A stretch of 64,000 nucleotides of DNA from Bacteroides sp. M10. GTDB lineage: Bacteria; Bacteroidota; Bacteroidia; Bacteroidales; Bacteroidaceae. Below are positions 17,720-25,023 of this stretch, one piece after another. Position 1 is the first letter of the stretch. The number at the start of each line of letters is the position of its first letter. Under the pieces are notes generated by a model, which saw nothing but the letters and a program-made list of their open reading frames with translations, ran no database searches and was not told the DNA's origin. The stretch spans positions 1,942,501-2,006,500 of the forward strand of contig NZ_CP060488.1 of assembly GCF_014334015.1 (NCBI RefSeq), in the 5' to 3' direction. The position numbers and the translations under genes are program-made.

Positions 17720-17758
17720 AAAGTGTCAGATTCTCGTTTTTCAAAGTGTCAGATTCTC
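17720..17758 (+). repeat. Two 16-bp direct repeats (iteron/operator-like)
   Basis: AAAGTGTCAGATTCTC occurs at 17720-17735 and again without change at 17743-17758, a 23-bp period. The pair lies just upstream of the small ORF and Rep-like gene. That is a usual place for iterons or for the operator of an autoregulated replication protein. Confidence 0.65.
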
Positions 17759-17828
17759 AAGGATAATATATTAATATAAAACATACTAATATCCATAGGG
17801 GTACACCCCATTTTTCATATTTTCATAT

Positions 17829-18020
17829 ATGATACTACACAAACCAACAGGAAATATTTTTAAAAACAGAAAGGAAGCCAAAAAGTTTTTTGGTACTTCA
17901 CGATATAGGAAGATAGAAAAAGAAAAGCAGGAGATTATTTTGATCGATAATCAAGACTTCATAGCTACTGATGAAATATATAACGGTAAACAAAGACTTG
18001 ATACTTACTCCTCAAAGTAA
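17829..18020 (+). CDS. Small hypothetical protein overlapping the Rep-like gene
   Basis: A 63-residue frame starting MILHKPTGNIFKNRKEAKKF, lysine rich throughout. Its last 50 bp overlap the start of the next gene in another frame, a layout that favours translational coupling. The family is not recognised. The short, polar sequence with a repeated basic pattern (RYRKIEKEKQE) could bind DNA. It could also be only a leader whose translation controls the Rep-like protein. Confidence 0.5.
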   Translation: MILHKPTGNIFKNRKEAKKFFGTSRYRKIEKEKQEIILIDNQDFIATDEIYNGKQRLDTYSSK

Positions 18021-18936
18021 AAGTGCCAATATGGAAGCATTACTACTTTATTATATACGGACTAAATGCAATAAAGAATGTGCTTCTGTTATTGGTGAGA
18101 AAAAGATGCAGGAAGATTTGAATTTATCAGAAAGTACAGTTGAGGGTTATATTAGTAAATTGAAAGAGTATAAATCCATATTATCCATAAAAACTTTGAA
18201 TCCCAATAATGAGGAGGATAAAAAAGAAATTGATAAAGTTCTTGGTGTACCTTATGAGGGAGATAAAAGGAAGAAAAATTTATATTATTTCCATGAACTA
18301 CAAAGATTCTACTTTTTAAATCCACAGTTTATATACAGGACGGATATTGAGAACGAAATAAAAGGCTTTTTAATCCGTTTGGCTTGTTTATGTGAGCCAG
18401 GCACTACTAAGATTTATACAGCTAATTGCAGAAAAGAGAAAGCAAATATATCATCGATAGCAGATGATTTAAAGATGAGCAGGGATAAAGTTAAGCGACA
18501 ACTAAATGAATGTGAAGAACTAAAATTAATAAAGCCTATACCACGTGGATATATGATCTTAGAAGATTCATTCTTACTCAATCGAACTAATACCCTCGAA
18601 GATAAAGTATATAATACTCTATACAGGTATTGTATAGATAAGGGAGTAGTACCACCAGATAGATACGAGTTTAATAGAAAAGGGAAATCTGTGCAATGCG
18701 ATGGACTTACTATGTGTACCCCCAATATGCAGACTTGGTGGAGTATGTATAATTCAGAACTTATTAAAGATAAGAAATATTCACCTATGGAATTTGAAGC
18801 CTATATGGAAGATATTCTTTTCCCTGAAAGATTTCCAACGCTTCCATTAGAACCACATTGGGAATATTTTAAAAAAGCTCTTTTAAATATAGAACCAAAG
18901 AAGCAAGAATTTGTGGAAATGCCTATGTATTTATAA
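17971..18936 (+). CDS. Replication-initiator-like winged-helix protein
   Basis: A 321-residue protein starting MKYITVNKDLILTPQSKSAN. Two helix-turn-helix/winged segments are visible: KKMQEDLNLSESTVEGYISKL (residues about 44-64) and SSIADDLKMSRDKVKRQLNE (about 160-185), the latter followed by a wing-like KLIKPIPRGYMIL. Two tandem winged helices are characteristic of plasmid initiators that bind iterons, and two 16-bp direct repeats lie upstream. No catalytic rolling-circle motif is apparent. I therefore call it Rep-like with caution; a transcription regulator is the alternative. Confidence 0.55.
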   Translation: MKYITVNKDLILTPQSKSANMEALLLYYIRTKCNKECASVIGEKKMQEDLNLSESTVEGYISKLKEYKSILSIKTLNPNNEEDKKEIDKVLGVPYEGDKRKKNLYYFHELQRFYFLNPQFIYRTDIENEIKGFLIRLACLCEPGTTKIYTANCRKEKANISSIADDLKMSRDKVKRQLNECEELKLIKPIPRGYMILEDSFLLNRTNTLEDKVYNTLYRYCIDKGVVPPDRYEFNRKGKSVQCDGLTMCTPNMQTWWSMYNSELIKDKKYSPMEFEAYMEDILFPERFPTLPLEPHWEYFKKALLNIEPKKQEFVEMPMYL

Positions 18937-19607
18937 AGAGATATAGCATGGGAAATGTCTCCTATAAGACAAAATAAGACCGATATGGGAAGCATAATAA
19001 GTAAAGTGTATTACTAGTCATCTGAATACAAAAATAGCCGCAAGCGACTGTACGCCTAAAAACAGTCAAATGCGGCTTTTTTTGTTGAGCTACTAAAATC
19101 TTCATAAGTACGGAGAATATAGCGGTTCGCAATTTTAAAAATGGGAGTTAATTTTCCCAATGGAAGTGTGGGAAAATGCAAATATAGCCTGTTTGGTTTA
19201 TCCAAAATTCAAGGAGTAGAATACTTGGCAAACAGACTGTTCTTGATTTTTAAGAATACCCAAAGTTACTCATTATAAATGAAGTAAAAAAATAAACAAT
19301 TCTCTATTTCTGATATTACTACTTAGCATATCTTTATATAGCAGCATAATACCCTGCTTTCTATTATGGTACATAGTAATACGTGGGCACGCAATATAGT
19401 ATTAGGTACTTTATATATAATACCCCCATCCATTAAAAACATGAGCTTAAATATATATCAGCTTATTTCTCCTATGATTTACTGAATTGAAAGTTACATA
19501 AGACCGTGCAGAGTACGTCTAACGTCCCCCTAGGGTAGTTGGAGAGAAAACAAGATATATTTCAATCTACGTAATCAATTTATAAATCATTTAAAATCTT
19601 ATTCGTT
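18937..19607. other. Long intergenic region of the element with hairpins
   Basis: No coding frame is convincing in these 671 bp. At 19036-19084 there is a nested hairpin (AGCCGCA / TGCGGCT outside, GACTGT / ACAGTC inside) followed by a T-run, a good intrinsic terminator for the Rep-like gene. At 19151-19177 ATTTTCCCA and TGGGAAAAT form a perfect 9-bp dyad around 9 nt, preceded by another TGGGA. This could be part of an origin or an operator. Near 19515 lies CCCCCTAGGG. The rest is AT-rich without evident structure. Confidence 0.55.
19036..19084 (+). terminator. Intrinsic terminator after Rep-like gene
   Basis: Two nested stems, AGCCGCA with TGCGGCT and GACTGT with ACAGTC, enclose a 10-nt loop and are followed by an uninterrupted T-run. 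The hairpin is about 100 bp downstream of the Rep-like stop codon. Confidence 0.75.
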
Positions 19608-20633
19608 ATGAGAAATCTACAAATTATTGGCAATGTGCCACAGGTAAGAAGAGAAAGTAACTTTGGTTTGTATGCAGAAGAAGCGGTAATAATCGAAGAT
19701 CAGCCACAGGTAAAGAAAAAGAATCCTCATTTCTTGGAAGCCAATACACTAGAGGTAACAATGCAACATTTAAAAGATGATTGTATTACACCCGTATTCG
19801 CCAAAGATAATGAGCTTACAATTCCTCACCCTGCATTTATAGAGACTGTTTATGATGCTGCAAATACTTTTTTTAGTGGTGAAAGTATTGATAAGCCCGC
19901 TATTCGTGTAAGCCACATTATTAAGGGAAGAATACCCGAAGCAGTTCATAAACCTGCAAATCAATTATTGGAAACGGATAAAACAATCTACTACGAAAGA
20001 TGTGCTTTTATTATTCAAGTTCCTACGATTTACGAAACGGTGAACGGGAATAAGCTAACTCTTACTATTGGTGGTGTGAGAGCTTATAATCATACCAATT
20101 TGTATTCAAAGAAAGGAGCAGAAAGGTTTAAGGTATTTGTTGGCTTTACTTGTAAAGTATGTACTAATTTGTGTGTATCAACAGACGGTTTTCTTAGTTG
20201 TTTAGAGGTCACTAATACAAGGGATTTATATCAAGCTGTATTAGAGATGTTTCAGAGTTACCAACCTGCCAAACATTTACACCTATTACAGTCATTAGGC
20301 AATACCAGTATGACAGAACATCAATTTTGCCAATTACTTGGGAGAATGAGACTTTATCAATCATTACCACAAGGCTATCAAAAAGATATTCCTAAAATGC
20401 TTATCACTGATTCGCAAATAAATGCAGTTGCAAAAGCATATATCAATGATGAAAATTTTGGGAGCTTGGGGAATGATATAAGTATGTGGAAATTGTACAA
20501 TTTATTGACAGGAGCAAACAAGAGCAGTTATATAGATAGCTTCTTGGATAGAGCGGTAAATGCTACTGAAATAGCAACAGGAATAAATGCCGCTTTGCAT
20601 GGAGACACTAAATATAAGTGGTTTATTGATTGA
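19608..20633 (+). CDS. DUF3871 family protein
   Basis: A 341-residue protein whose whole length resembles DUF3871, a family common on Bacteroides mobile elements. Recognisable parts are PAIRVSHIIKGRIPEAVHKP, RCAFIIQVPTIYETVNGNKL, IGGVRAYNHTNLYSKKGAER, VFVGFTCKVCTNLCVSTDG and the tail MWKLYNLLTGANKSSYIDSF. The role is unknown; the pattern is reminiscent of other phage/plasmid-like proteins of the DUF932 type. It is a hallmark supporting the view that this segment is a mobile element. It follows the long intergenic region, and no clear -7 box was found. Confidence 0.75.
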   Translation: MRNLQIIGNVPQVRRESNFGLYAEEAVIIEDQPQVKKKNPHFLEANTLEVTMQHLKDDCITPVFAKDNELTIPHPAFIETVYDAANTFFSGESIDKPAIRVSHIIKGRIPEAVHKPANQLLETDKTIYYERCAFIIQVPTIYETVNGNKLTLTIGGVRAYNHTNLYSKKGAERFKVFVGFTCKVCTNLCVSTDGFLSCLEVTNTRDLYQAVLEMFQSYQPAKHLHLLQSLGNTSMTEHQFCQLLGRMRLYQSLPQGYQKDIPKMLITDSQINAVAKAYINDENFGSLGNDISMWKLYNLLTGANKSSYIDSFLDRAVNATEIATGINAALHGDTKYKWFID

Positions 20634-20699
20634 TTAAACAGGGGGAATATTCAGTAATGGGTATTCTCCTATTTTATTAACTGCGTAAAACAATGAATT

Positions 20700-20831
20700 A
20701 TGTTCTATTATAAAATACTTGTTTGGCTCTTTTGGGTGGTATTGACTTTTATTACAGGTTGTGTTCCATTAATCTTGCTTATCCTTTGTGTTGGTTTGTG
20801 GAATGTCGAAGACGCAAATAATCGTCACTAA
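20700..20831 (+). CDS. Small membrane protein, 43 aa
   Basis: ATG 20700 opens a 43-codon frame starting MFYYKILVWLFWVVLTFITG and ending VGLWNVEDANNRH. It is almost entirely hydrophobic apart from the polar tail, and would form one long or two short membrane segments. It lies alone between DUF3871 and the tyrosine recombinase. No family is recognised. The hydrophobic bias across the full frame and the tidy polar end argue for a real gene, but it is short. Confidence 0.4.
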   Translation: MFYYKILVWLFWVVLTFITGCVPLILLILCVGLWNVEDANNRH

Positions 20832-20940
20832 TATACAAAGTGAATGTTTCATTATAAATCAGCAAGTTAGCTTTATAGGCTTCTTGGTGGTAATGATGGA
20901 ATATTCACTTTTATTCATTCACCTATAAAATTGAATATTT

Positions 20941-21528
20941 ATGAGCTTGAAATATAGTAATACAACAGCCGATTATCTACAATGGGGAGAAGCTATGAAT
21001 CTAGTTCGTTCTCTTTATAAAGATGGAGATTATAAGATGTCCCTACTTATTGCAATAGGTTGTTTTTGGGGATTACGAATAAGTGATATGCTTGCCTTAC
21101 ATTGGAAACAGATTTTAAATGTTGATGAATTTGCGATAATAGAGAAGAAAACAGGAAAGCAGCGTACTATCAGAATTAATCAGCAGTTAAAACGACATAT
21201 TGCAGACTGTTATAAACAGATACAACCGATTGGAATAAATGCACCTATTTTGATAAGTCAGAAAGGAACGGTTTACAGGGTACAAAGTATTGATGTATTA
21301 TTGAAAAAGATGCAAACTAAATACAAGCTATCAGTTAAAAACTTTTCATGTCATTCATTAAGGAAAACATTTGGTAGACAGGTGTATAATATGAATAGTG
21401 ATAATTCAGAGCTAGCACTCGTTAAACTGATGGAGCTATTTAATCATTCTAGTGTATCCATTACTAAGAGATATTTAGGATTGAGACAAGAAGAGCTATT
21501 AAATACTTATGATTGTCTTACTTTTTAA
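20941..21528 (+). CDS. Tyrosine recombinase, catalytic core only
   Basis: A 195-residue site-specific recombinase with the complete tyrosine-recombinase pentad: GLRISDML (Arg I), EKKTGKQRTI (Lys), HSLRKTFGRQ (His-x-x-Arg), LFNHSS (His/Trp position) and ITKRYLG (nucleophilic Tyr). It begins almost directly at the catalytic domain and lacks the usual N-terminal SAM-like/core-binding domain of integrases, which are about 300-400 residues. Such minimal enzymes may act on a dedicated nearby site. Its stop codon overlaps the first inverted repeat of the structured region at 21527. A serine recombinase already serves as integrase, so this one probably has another job, such as resolving dimers or inverting a segment. 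Confidence 0.85.
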   Translation: MSLKYSNTTADYLQWGEAMNLVRSLYKDGDYKMSLLIAIGCFWGLRISDMLALHWKQILNVDEFAIIEKKTGKQRTIRINQQLKRHIADCYKQIQPIGINAPILISQKGTVYRVQSIDVLLKKMQTKYKLSVKNFSCHSLRKTFGRQVYNMNSDNSELALVKLMELFNHSSVSITKRYLGLRQEELLNTYDCLTF

Positions 21529-21848
21529 TAAACAATAGTTCTTGCTATTACAAACGCTTTTCGTAACTTTGCGCCAATTTCAGATACCTAATGTGTTAGG
21601 GCTGAAAGGACATATTAGTTAACGAAGAGCGTTTAAGATATTATCTCATATTGGAATCTGGACAATTTCGAAGGTTGAAGATAATGGGCAAGAACGCTCA
21701 CGTCAATGTTATATACCTATCTTGTTAAGATAGTCTATATATCGTTTGGCGTGGGCTATTGTTTATTATTCAACCTTGGGCAGTCCAGAGCCTCAATATG
21801 ATAATATTCAATAGTTTCCACGCCTTTCAATTTTTAATAGTATCTGAA
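21527..21848. other. Nested palindromic region: structured RNA, ssDNA site or invertible segment
   Basis: Two adjoining extended hairpins fill this non-coding stretch. The first pairs 21552-21567 with 21618-21634 (AAACGCT...) and contains TTTCAG/CTGAAA and CCTAA-TGTG-TTAGG at 21578-21607. The second nests five stems: TCATATTG 21646 with CAATATGA 21794; TCTGGAC 21657 with GTCCAGA 21783; GGTTGAA 21673 with TTCAACC 21769; GCTCACG 21696 with CGTGGGC 21750; CTATCTT 21717 with AAGATAG 21727. A competing 12-bp repeat, AATAAACAATAG at 21527 with CTATTGTTTATT at 21756, and TTCAGATAC 21579 with GTATCTGAA 21840, could give alternative folds. A TAACTTTG promoter box lies at 21564-21571. Confidence 0.65.
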
Positions 21849-21992
21849 GGAAACAGGGTACATAAAACGATATATAACTACGAATCAGACATTAGAAAAC
21901 AACTTTTGCTACTATCTTTCAAGTAGCCAACTCATTTTTTGAGCAGCTTATACTACAAATTAAATTATTAACAAAAAGATTATTTACAGAAT

Positions 21993-22784
21993 ATGAAAAC
22001 ATTTAGATTTTTTGCGACTTTATTAATTATTACTTTATGTGCTGGTTTTACTTCTTGTAGTGACGACGATGATGATAATAATGGGGGAAATACCATATCA
22101 AAGGGGGTGCCAGTCGTTTCTATCACAAGAACAGGTAATGTACCAGAAGAAATGAATTGGATTTTTGCTTATTCAAATGATAAGTTGACATCGGCTCAAG
22201 GGCAACTTATTTATTTTGGACAATCAGATGAAAAGGAAAATTATGGAATTAGTTATCAGGGAGGGATTCAATTTACTGGTGATGGTGCAGATGAAATCAG
22301 CAAAATTGAAACAAATAAAAATGGATATATTACATTTATAAAGACAACTGATGATGCTGAAATAAGCTATGAATATACTGCTGATGGTTATCTAAAATCT
22401 GTAACAGAGGTTGGTACTGATAAAGGAAGGGATTATGTACATAAAACTATTATTACTTATACGAATGGTTGCTATGATAAAATAGTAGTGACAGATAGTG
22501 ATGGGGAAACTACATATACTTTCACTGCTACTACTGATGAAAATAAGAATGGAGTACTGCCTGAACTTATTTCTGAATCACTGGGATGTTTTGGTTGCGA
22601 GTTTATTTACTATGCAGGATTATTGGGAAAGCCAGTTCAAAAATTAGTTAAGTCTATGTCTGAATCCAATAATAACAATACTAAATCATATAATTTTTCA
22701 TACTCTTTTGATGAGTTGGGAAATGTGGTATTATGCCAATATTTGTATGACAATAAAAACGTGACAGTTAAATACGGGTATTGA
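21993..22784 (+). CDS. Lipoprotein with YD/DUF4595-like repeats
   Basis: A 263-residue lipoprotein. The signal MKTFRFFATLLIITLCAGFT ends in a lipobox TSC, followed by SDDDDDNNGGN, the acidic tail typical of Bacteroides surface lipoproteins. The body is made of beta-strand repeats with YD-like pattern (ISKIETNKNGYITFIKTTDD, ISYEYTADGYLKSVTEVG, YSFDELGNVVLCQY), resembling DUF4595-type proteins. The ligand is unknown. It is the only exported cargo of the element and lies right after the palindromic region, so a switch there could control it. A weak TATCTTTC box is found about 80 bp upstream. A terminator hairpin follows. Confidence 0.7.
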   Translation: MKTFRFFATLLIITLCAGFTSCSDDDDDNNGGNTISKGVPVVSITRTGNVPEEMNWIFAYSNDKLTSAQGQLIYFGQSDEKENYGISYQGGIQFTGDGADEISKIETNKNGYITFIKTTDDAEISYEYTADGYLKSVTEVGTDKGRDYVHKTIITYTNGCYDKIVVTDSDGETTYTFTATTDENKNGVLPELISESLGCFGCEFIYYAGLLGKPVQKLVKSMSESNNNNTKSYNFSYSFDELGNVVLCQYLYDNKNVTVKYGY

Positions 22785-22807
22785 GAATAGTTGTTGTATA
22801 AAGAAGA

Positions 22808-22845
22808 AAACAGCATTTGAAGAAATTCATTTGCTGTTTTTTTAT
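22808..22845 (+). terminator. Intrinsic terminator after lipoprotein gene
   Basis: AAACAGCA at 22808-22815 pairs with TGCTGTTT at 22832-22839 and runs straight into a T tract. It excludes a start codon at 22817 for the next gene, since that would lie within the hairpin. Confidence 0.75.
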
Positions 22846-22867
22846 TATCATTGCAAACAAAAACACT

Positions 22868-23695
22868 ATGAAGCCAGTAGATAAGTTCTCAATACAGTAT
22901 AGCGAGTTACTAGAGTATATATATCCAGTAACACAAGAATATTTTCCTGATTTTGATTATGATGAAGAAACTGGACAGACATATATGTTACCGTCACAAA
23001 CGCCAGATACTTTTAAAGGAAGGTATAACAGAGGAATATTGAAAGGTAAATTCTCGTTTGATCCATACATAAAGAATCGTGAATTGCAAGATTTGCTTAT
23101 GGCATTGGATTTAGATGCTGAAAAGTTCTGGTATCTGCTACTATTCTGCTATGATTGTAGTTGGGGTAAGTGTATGGAAGGTATAGAGGTCAAAGAATCA
23201 CCTAAAGAACAGATCGAAAAGTTCATAGATGCTATTAGTGAGGATTACAAGAGAGACACTCCGTTTGGAGCAGTTTTTAAAAGTCCTATTTGTATTACAT
23301 TGAAAATAGGAAGGAAGAATATTGTGGTGGATAACAAAACTGCTATTGCCTGTATGGCGAAGTTTTGTGCTAATGGATTAAAGACTATTGATTCAAACCA
23401 AATGGATACCAGTCATATTGATTTGAGTAATCCACATACTGAATCATTCTCTGTATTGGCTTATTATTTCTCACAAATGATTATCACAGCGCTGAATTAT
23501 CAAGAACAGGTAAAGGAGAAAAGGAAGAAGGGAGCTAATATGTCTGACAAGGAAAAGATGCTAATCTCTCATCTCCTATATTTCACTGGTATCGTGAGCA
23601 ATGAGAGTGTGATAACTGATAATGACTATCTGAAATCTTTGTTGAAACAATATAAGGATAAAGACATAAGGAGTATGAACGCATTCTATTATTGA
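22868..23695 (+). CDS. Hypothetical protein of the element
   Basis: A 275-residue protein starting MKPVDKFSIQYSELLEYIYP. I prefer ATG 22868 because the earlier in-frame ATG at 22817 lies inside the terminator of the preceding gene. It is soluble, with acidic aromatic stretches near the start (EYFPDFDYDEETGQTY), a helical part (ELQDLLMALDLDAEKFWYLL) and a charged region (YQEQVKEKRKKGANMSDKEK) before the C-terminal helix. I do not recognise a family. It lies directly before the ParB-like gene, and the two may work together. Confidence 0.6.
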   Translation: MKPVDKFSIQYSELLEYIYPVTQEYFPDFDYDEETGQTYMLPSQTPDTFKGRYNRGILKGKFSFDPYIKNRELQDLLMALDLDAEKFWYLLLFCYDCSWGKCMEGIEVKESPKEQIEKFIDAISEDYKRDTPFGAVFKSPICITLKIGRKNIVVDNKTAIACMAKFCANGLKTIDSNQMDTSHIDLSNPHTESFSVLAYYFSQMIITALNYQEQVKEKRKKGANMSDKEKMLISHLLYFTGIVSNESVITDNDYLKSLLKQYKDKDIRSMNAFYY

Positions 23696-23817
23696 TTCTG
23701 ATTTATTTTTTATTCATTTCTGCTTTCTCATTCTCTAAATACTTCATTCTGCAGCTTGTGAAGTAGGGGAATAAGAAAGCAGTGTTTTTTTATCCCTGTT
23801 AGTGTTCTTAATAAAGC

Positions 23818-23825
23818 ATCATCTT
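23818..23825 (+). promoter_or_regulatory. Promoter-like box for ParB-like gene
   Basis: CATCTTTG within the context CATCATCTTTGCAG differs at one base from TAnnTTTG. It lies about 55 bp upstream of ATG 23880, and it makes the earlier possible start at 23802 unlikely. Confidence 0.4.
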
Positions 23826-23879
23826 TGCAGTATAACAAATAAAGCTGGAGCGCACCAGTCTAAAAACTGCAAAGATATT

Positions 23880-24890
23880 ATGAATGCAAAAGAAAGTATG
23901 AAGAATGAAGTTTTTGCTCTGGAATCAAGAGAAGTAAACGAAGGAAAGAAAGTAGCTTTTATTGCTGGTGGTATCAATCGAGATATTAGCAAGGCTAATT
24001 TGAATGGCAAAGTCAAATCTATTGGAGAACATACGCATTATATCCCGCTTGTTGTGGTTGATGGCGAAGATGTTATAAAAGCAGGGTTAAGTTTGAAAGA
24101 CCCTATATCTGGACTGCCAATAGATTCTTCTAAGGCTAAGGATTATTTGGTTATTATTGAAGGACAGCACAGGTATATGGCTATAATGGAGCTTCGAGAG
24201 AAAGATGCAAAGGCTAAGAAAAATTATGAAACTGCAATGAAGAAATGGCAGAAGGACGGTAGCAAATCGGAAGATAAACCAGAAGAATATACTCCTAAAG
24301 CCCCTACACTTATAAAGGCTATATACCCATTGGTTGAAGATGAAGATATACGAATTATGATTTCAGTAATGAATAATACGTCAGTAAAGTGGAATAAAGG
24401 AGATTTTGCTAAACAGGCTTATGCTGCGTATCCCGATAATGAGGTTTTAAAGTTCATCGTTAAATATATGGATATGAAACATCAAAAAGCAAAGAGGGGT
24501 GGAAATGATGATATGTTACCGAATGGTGGATTTTCACTGACAACGCTTAGCAAGTATTTGATTTATTCTTCTAAGATAAATGAATCGGTACTGGCAGATA
24601 CGTGTAAATATGGAGAGGATGTTTTGGAGAATAAAATGGGGGATGAACCAAATAAGCTGGTTAAAAGAGCAGAAGCCATAATAAAAGCAGGTTTGGATGC
24701 AGGATTTACCTATCGTTTTTTGGCTAAAGGATTCTTCATTGATTGGATTGTAGAGAAGAACAATTTAGGTACTGATTATACAAAACTGATTGAAGTGTTA
24801 AGGAATATAAAAAAAGAAGATGCGAACAGTATTATGAAAGAAGCACAGAAGCACAACTTTATGGAAATATTAAATGAGAAAATAAAATAG
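23880..24890 (+). CDS. ParB/sulfiredoxin-like domain protein
   Basis: A 336-residue protein starting MNAKESMKNEVFALESREVN. The upstream in-frame ATG at 23802 is rejected because a promoter-like box follows it. The centre of the ParB-like fold is visible: HYIPLVVVDGEDVIKAG, then YLVIIEGQHRYMAIMELREK, where the EGQHR motif is the nucleotide-binding signature of ParB/Srx-like proteins (CTP or ATP). A later MISVMNNTSVKWNKGDFAKQ resembles the helix that follows in related DGQHR-type proteins. It could serve partition, regulation or an enzymatic role; no partner ParA is present. It is the last gene of the element and is followed by a strong terminator. Confidence 0.65.
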   Translation: MNAKESMKNEVFALESREVNEGKKVAFIAGGINRDISKANLNGKVKSIGEHTHYIPLVVVDGEDVIKAGLSLKDPISGLPIDSSKAKDYLVIIEGQHRYMAIMELREKDAKAKKNYETAMKKWQKDGSKSEDKPEEYTPKAPTLIKAIYPLVEDEDIRIMISVMNNTSVKWNKGDFAKQAYAAYPDNEVLKFIVKYMDMKHQKAKRGGNDDMLPNGGFSLTTLSKYLIYSSKINESVLADTCKYGEDVLENKMGDEPNKLVKRAEAIIKAGLDAGFTYRFLAKGFFIDWIVEKNNLGTDYTKLIEVLRNIKKEDANSIMKEAQKHNFMEILNEKIK

Positions 24891-24916
24891 TGAATCTTTA
24901 GTTATTGATATTAGTT

Positions 24917-24947
24917 GCCAGCTAGCGTAATGTTAGCTGGCTTTTTT
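24917..24947 (+). terminator. Terminator near right end of element
   Basis: GCCAGCTA (24917-24924) pairs with TAGCTGGC (24934-24941), followed by six T residues. It would stop element transcripts before they reach the right half of virE. Confidence 0.8.
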
Positions 24948-24986
24948 ATTAGTTTTATTGTAAATGAGTATTGGCGTTTACTATGA

Positions 24987-25023
24987 TAGTATTATGTGCA
25001 AGTGAAAATATGGAAAGAATCAT
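24987..25023. other. attR junction of integrative element
   Basis: The 15-bp arm TAGTATTATGTGCAA (24987-25001) is the exact complement of the left-end arm. Nineteen bases and CAT (25021-25023) follow, and then virE resumes with codon GCA. In the excised circle the arms would face each other across 22 bp, the likely integrase binding layout of attP. Confidence 0.7.

Larger units (their letters stand above)
15502..25023 (+). mobile_element. Integrative element in virE, 9522 bp, serine-recombinase type
   Basis: The limits come from the interrupted virE gene. CAT at 15499-15501 (left) and CAT at 25021-25023 (right) are the shared bases, and excising 9522 bp (exactly 3174 codons) restores the reading frame. 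Nearby matching AA pairs mean the exact crossover could lie a few bases left, but the length does not change. A 15-bp inverted repeat TTGCACATAATACTA starts at the left end (15502-15516) and its complement lies at 24987-25001. In a circle the two arms would be 22 bp apart. The content is AT-rich: serine recombinase, small proteins, Rep-like protein, DUF3871, tyrosine recombinase, lipoprotein, an unknown protein and a ParB-like protein. No relaxase or type IV secretion gene is visible, so any transfer would need help. Confidence 0.88.

Noticed and set aside
21527..21848. Retron msr-msd or group II intron
   Set aside because: No reverse transcriptase is found in the element or the window, and I see no intron domain V-like hairpin or exon-binding layout.
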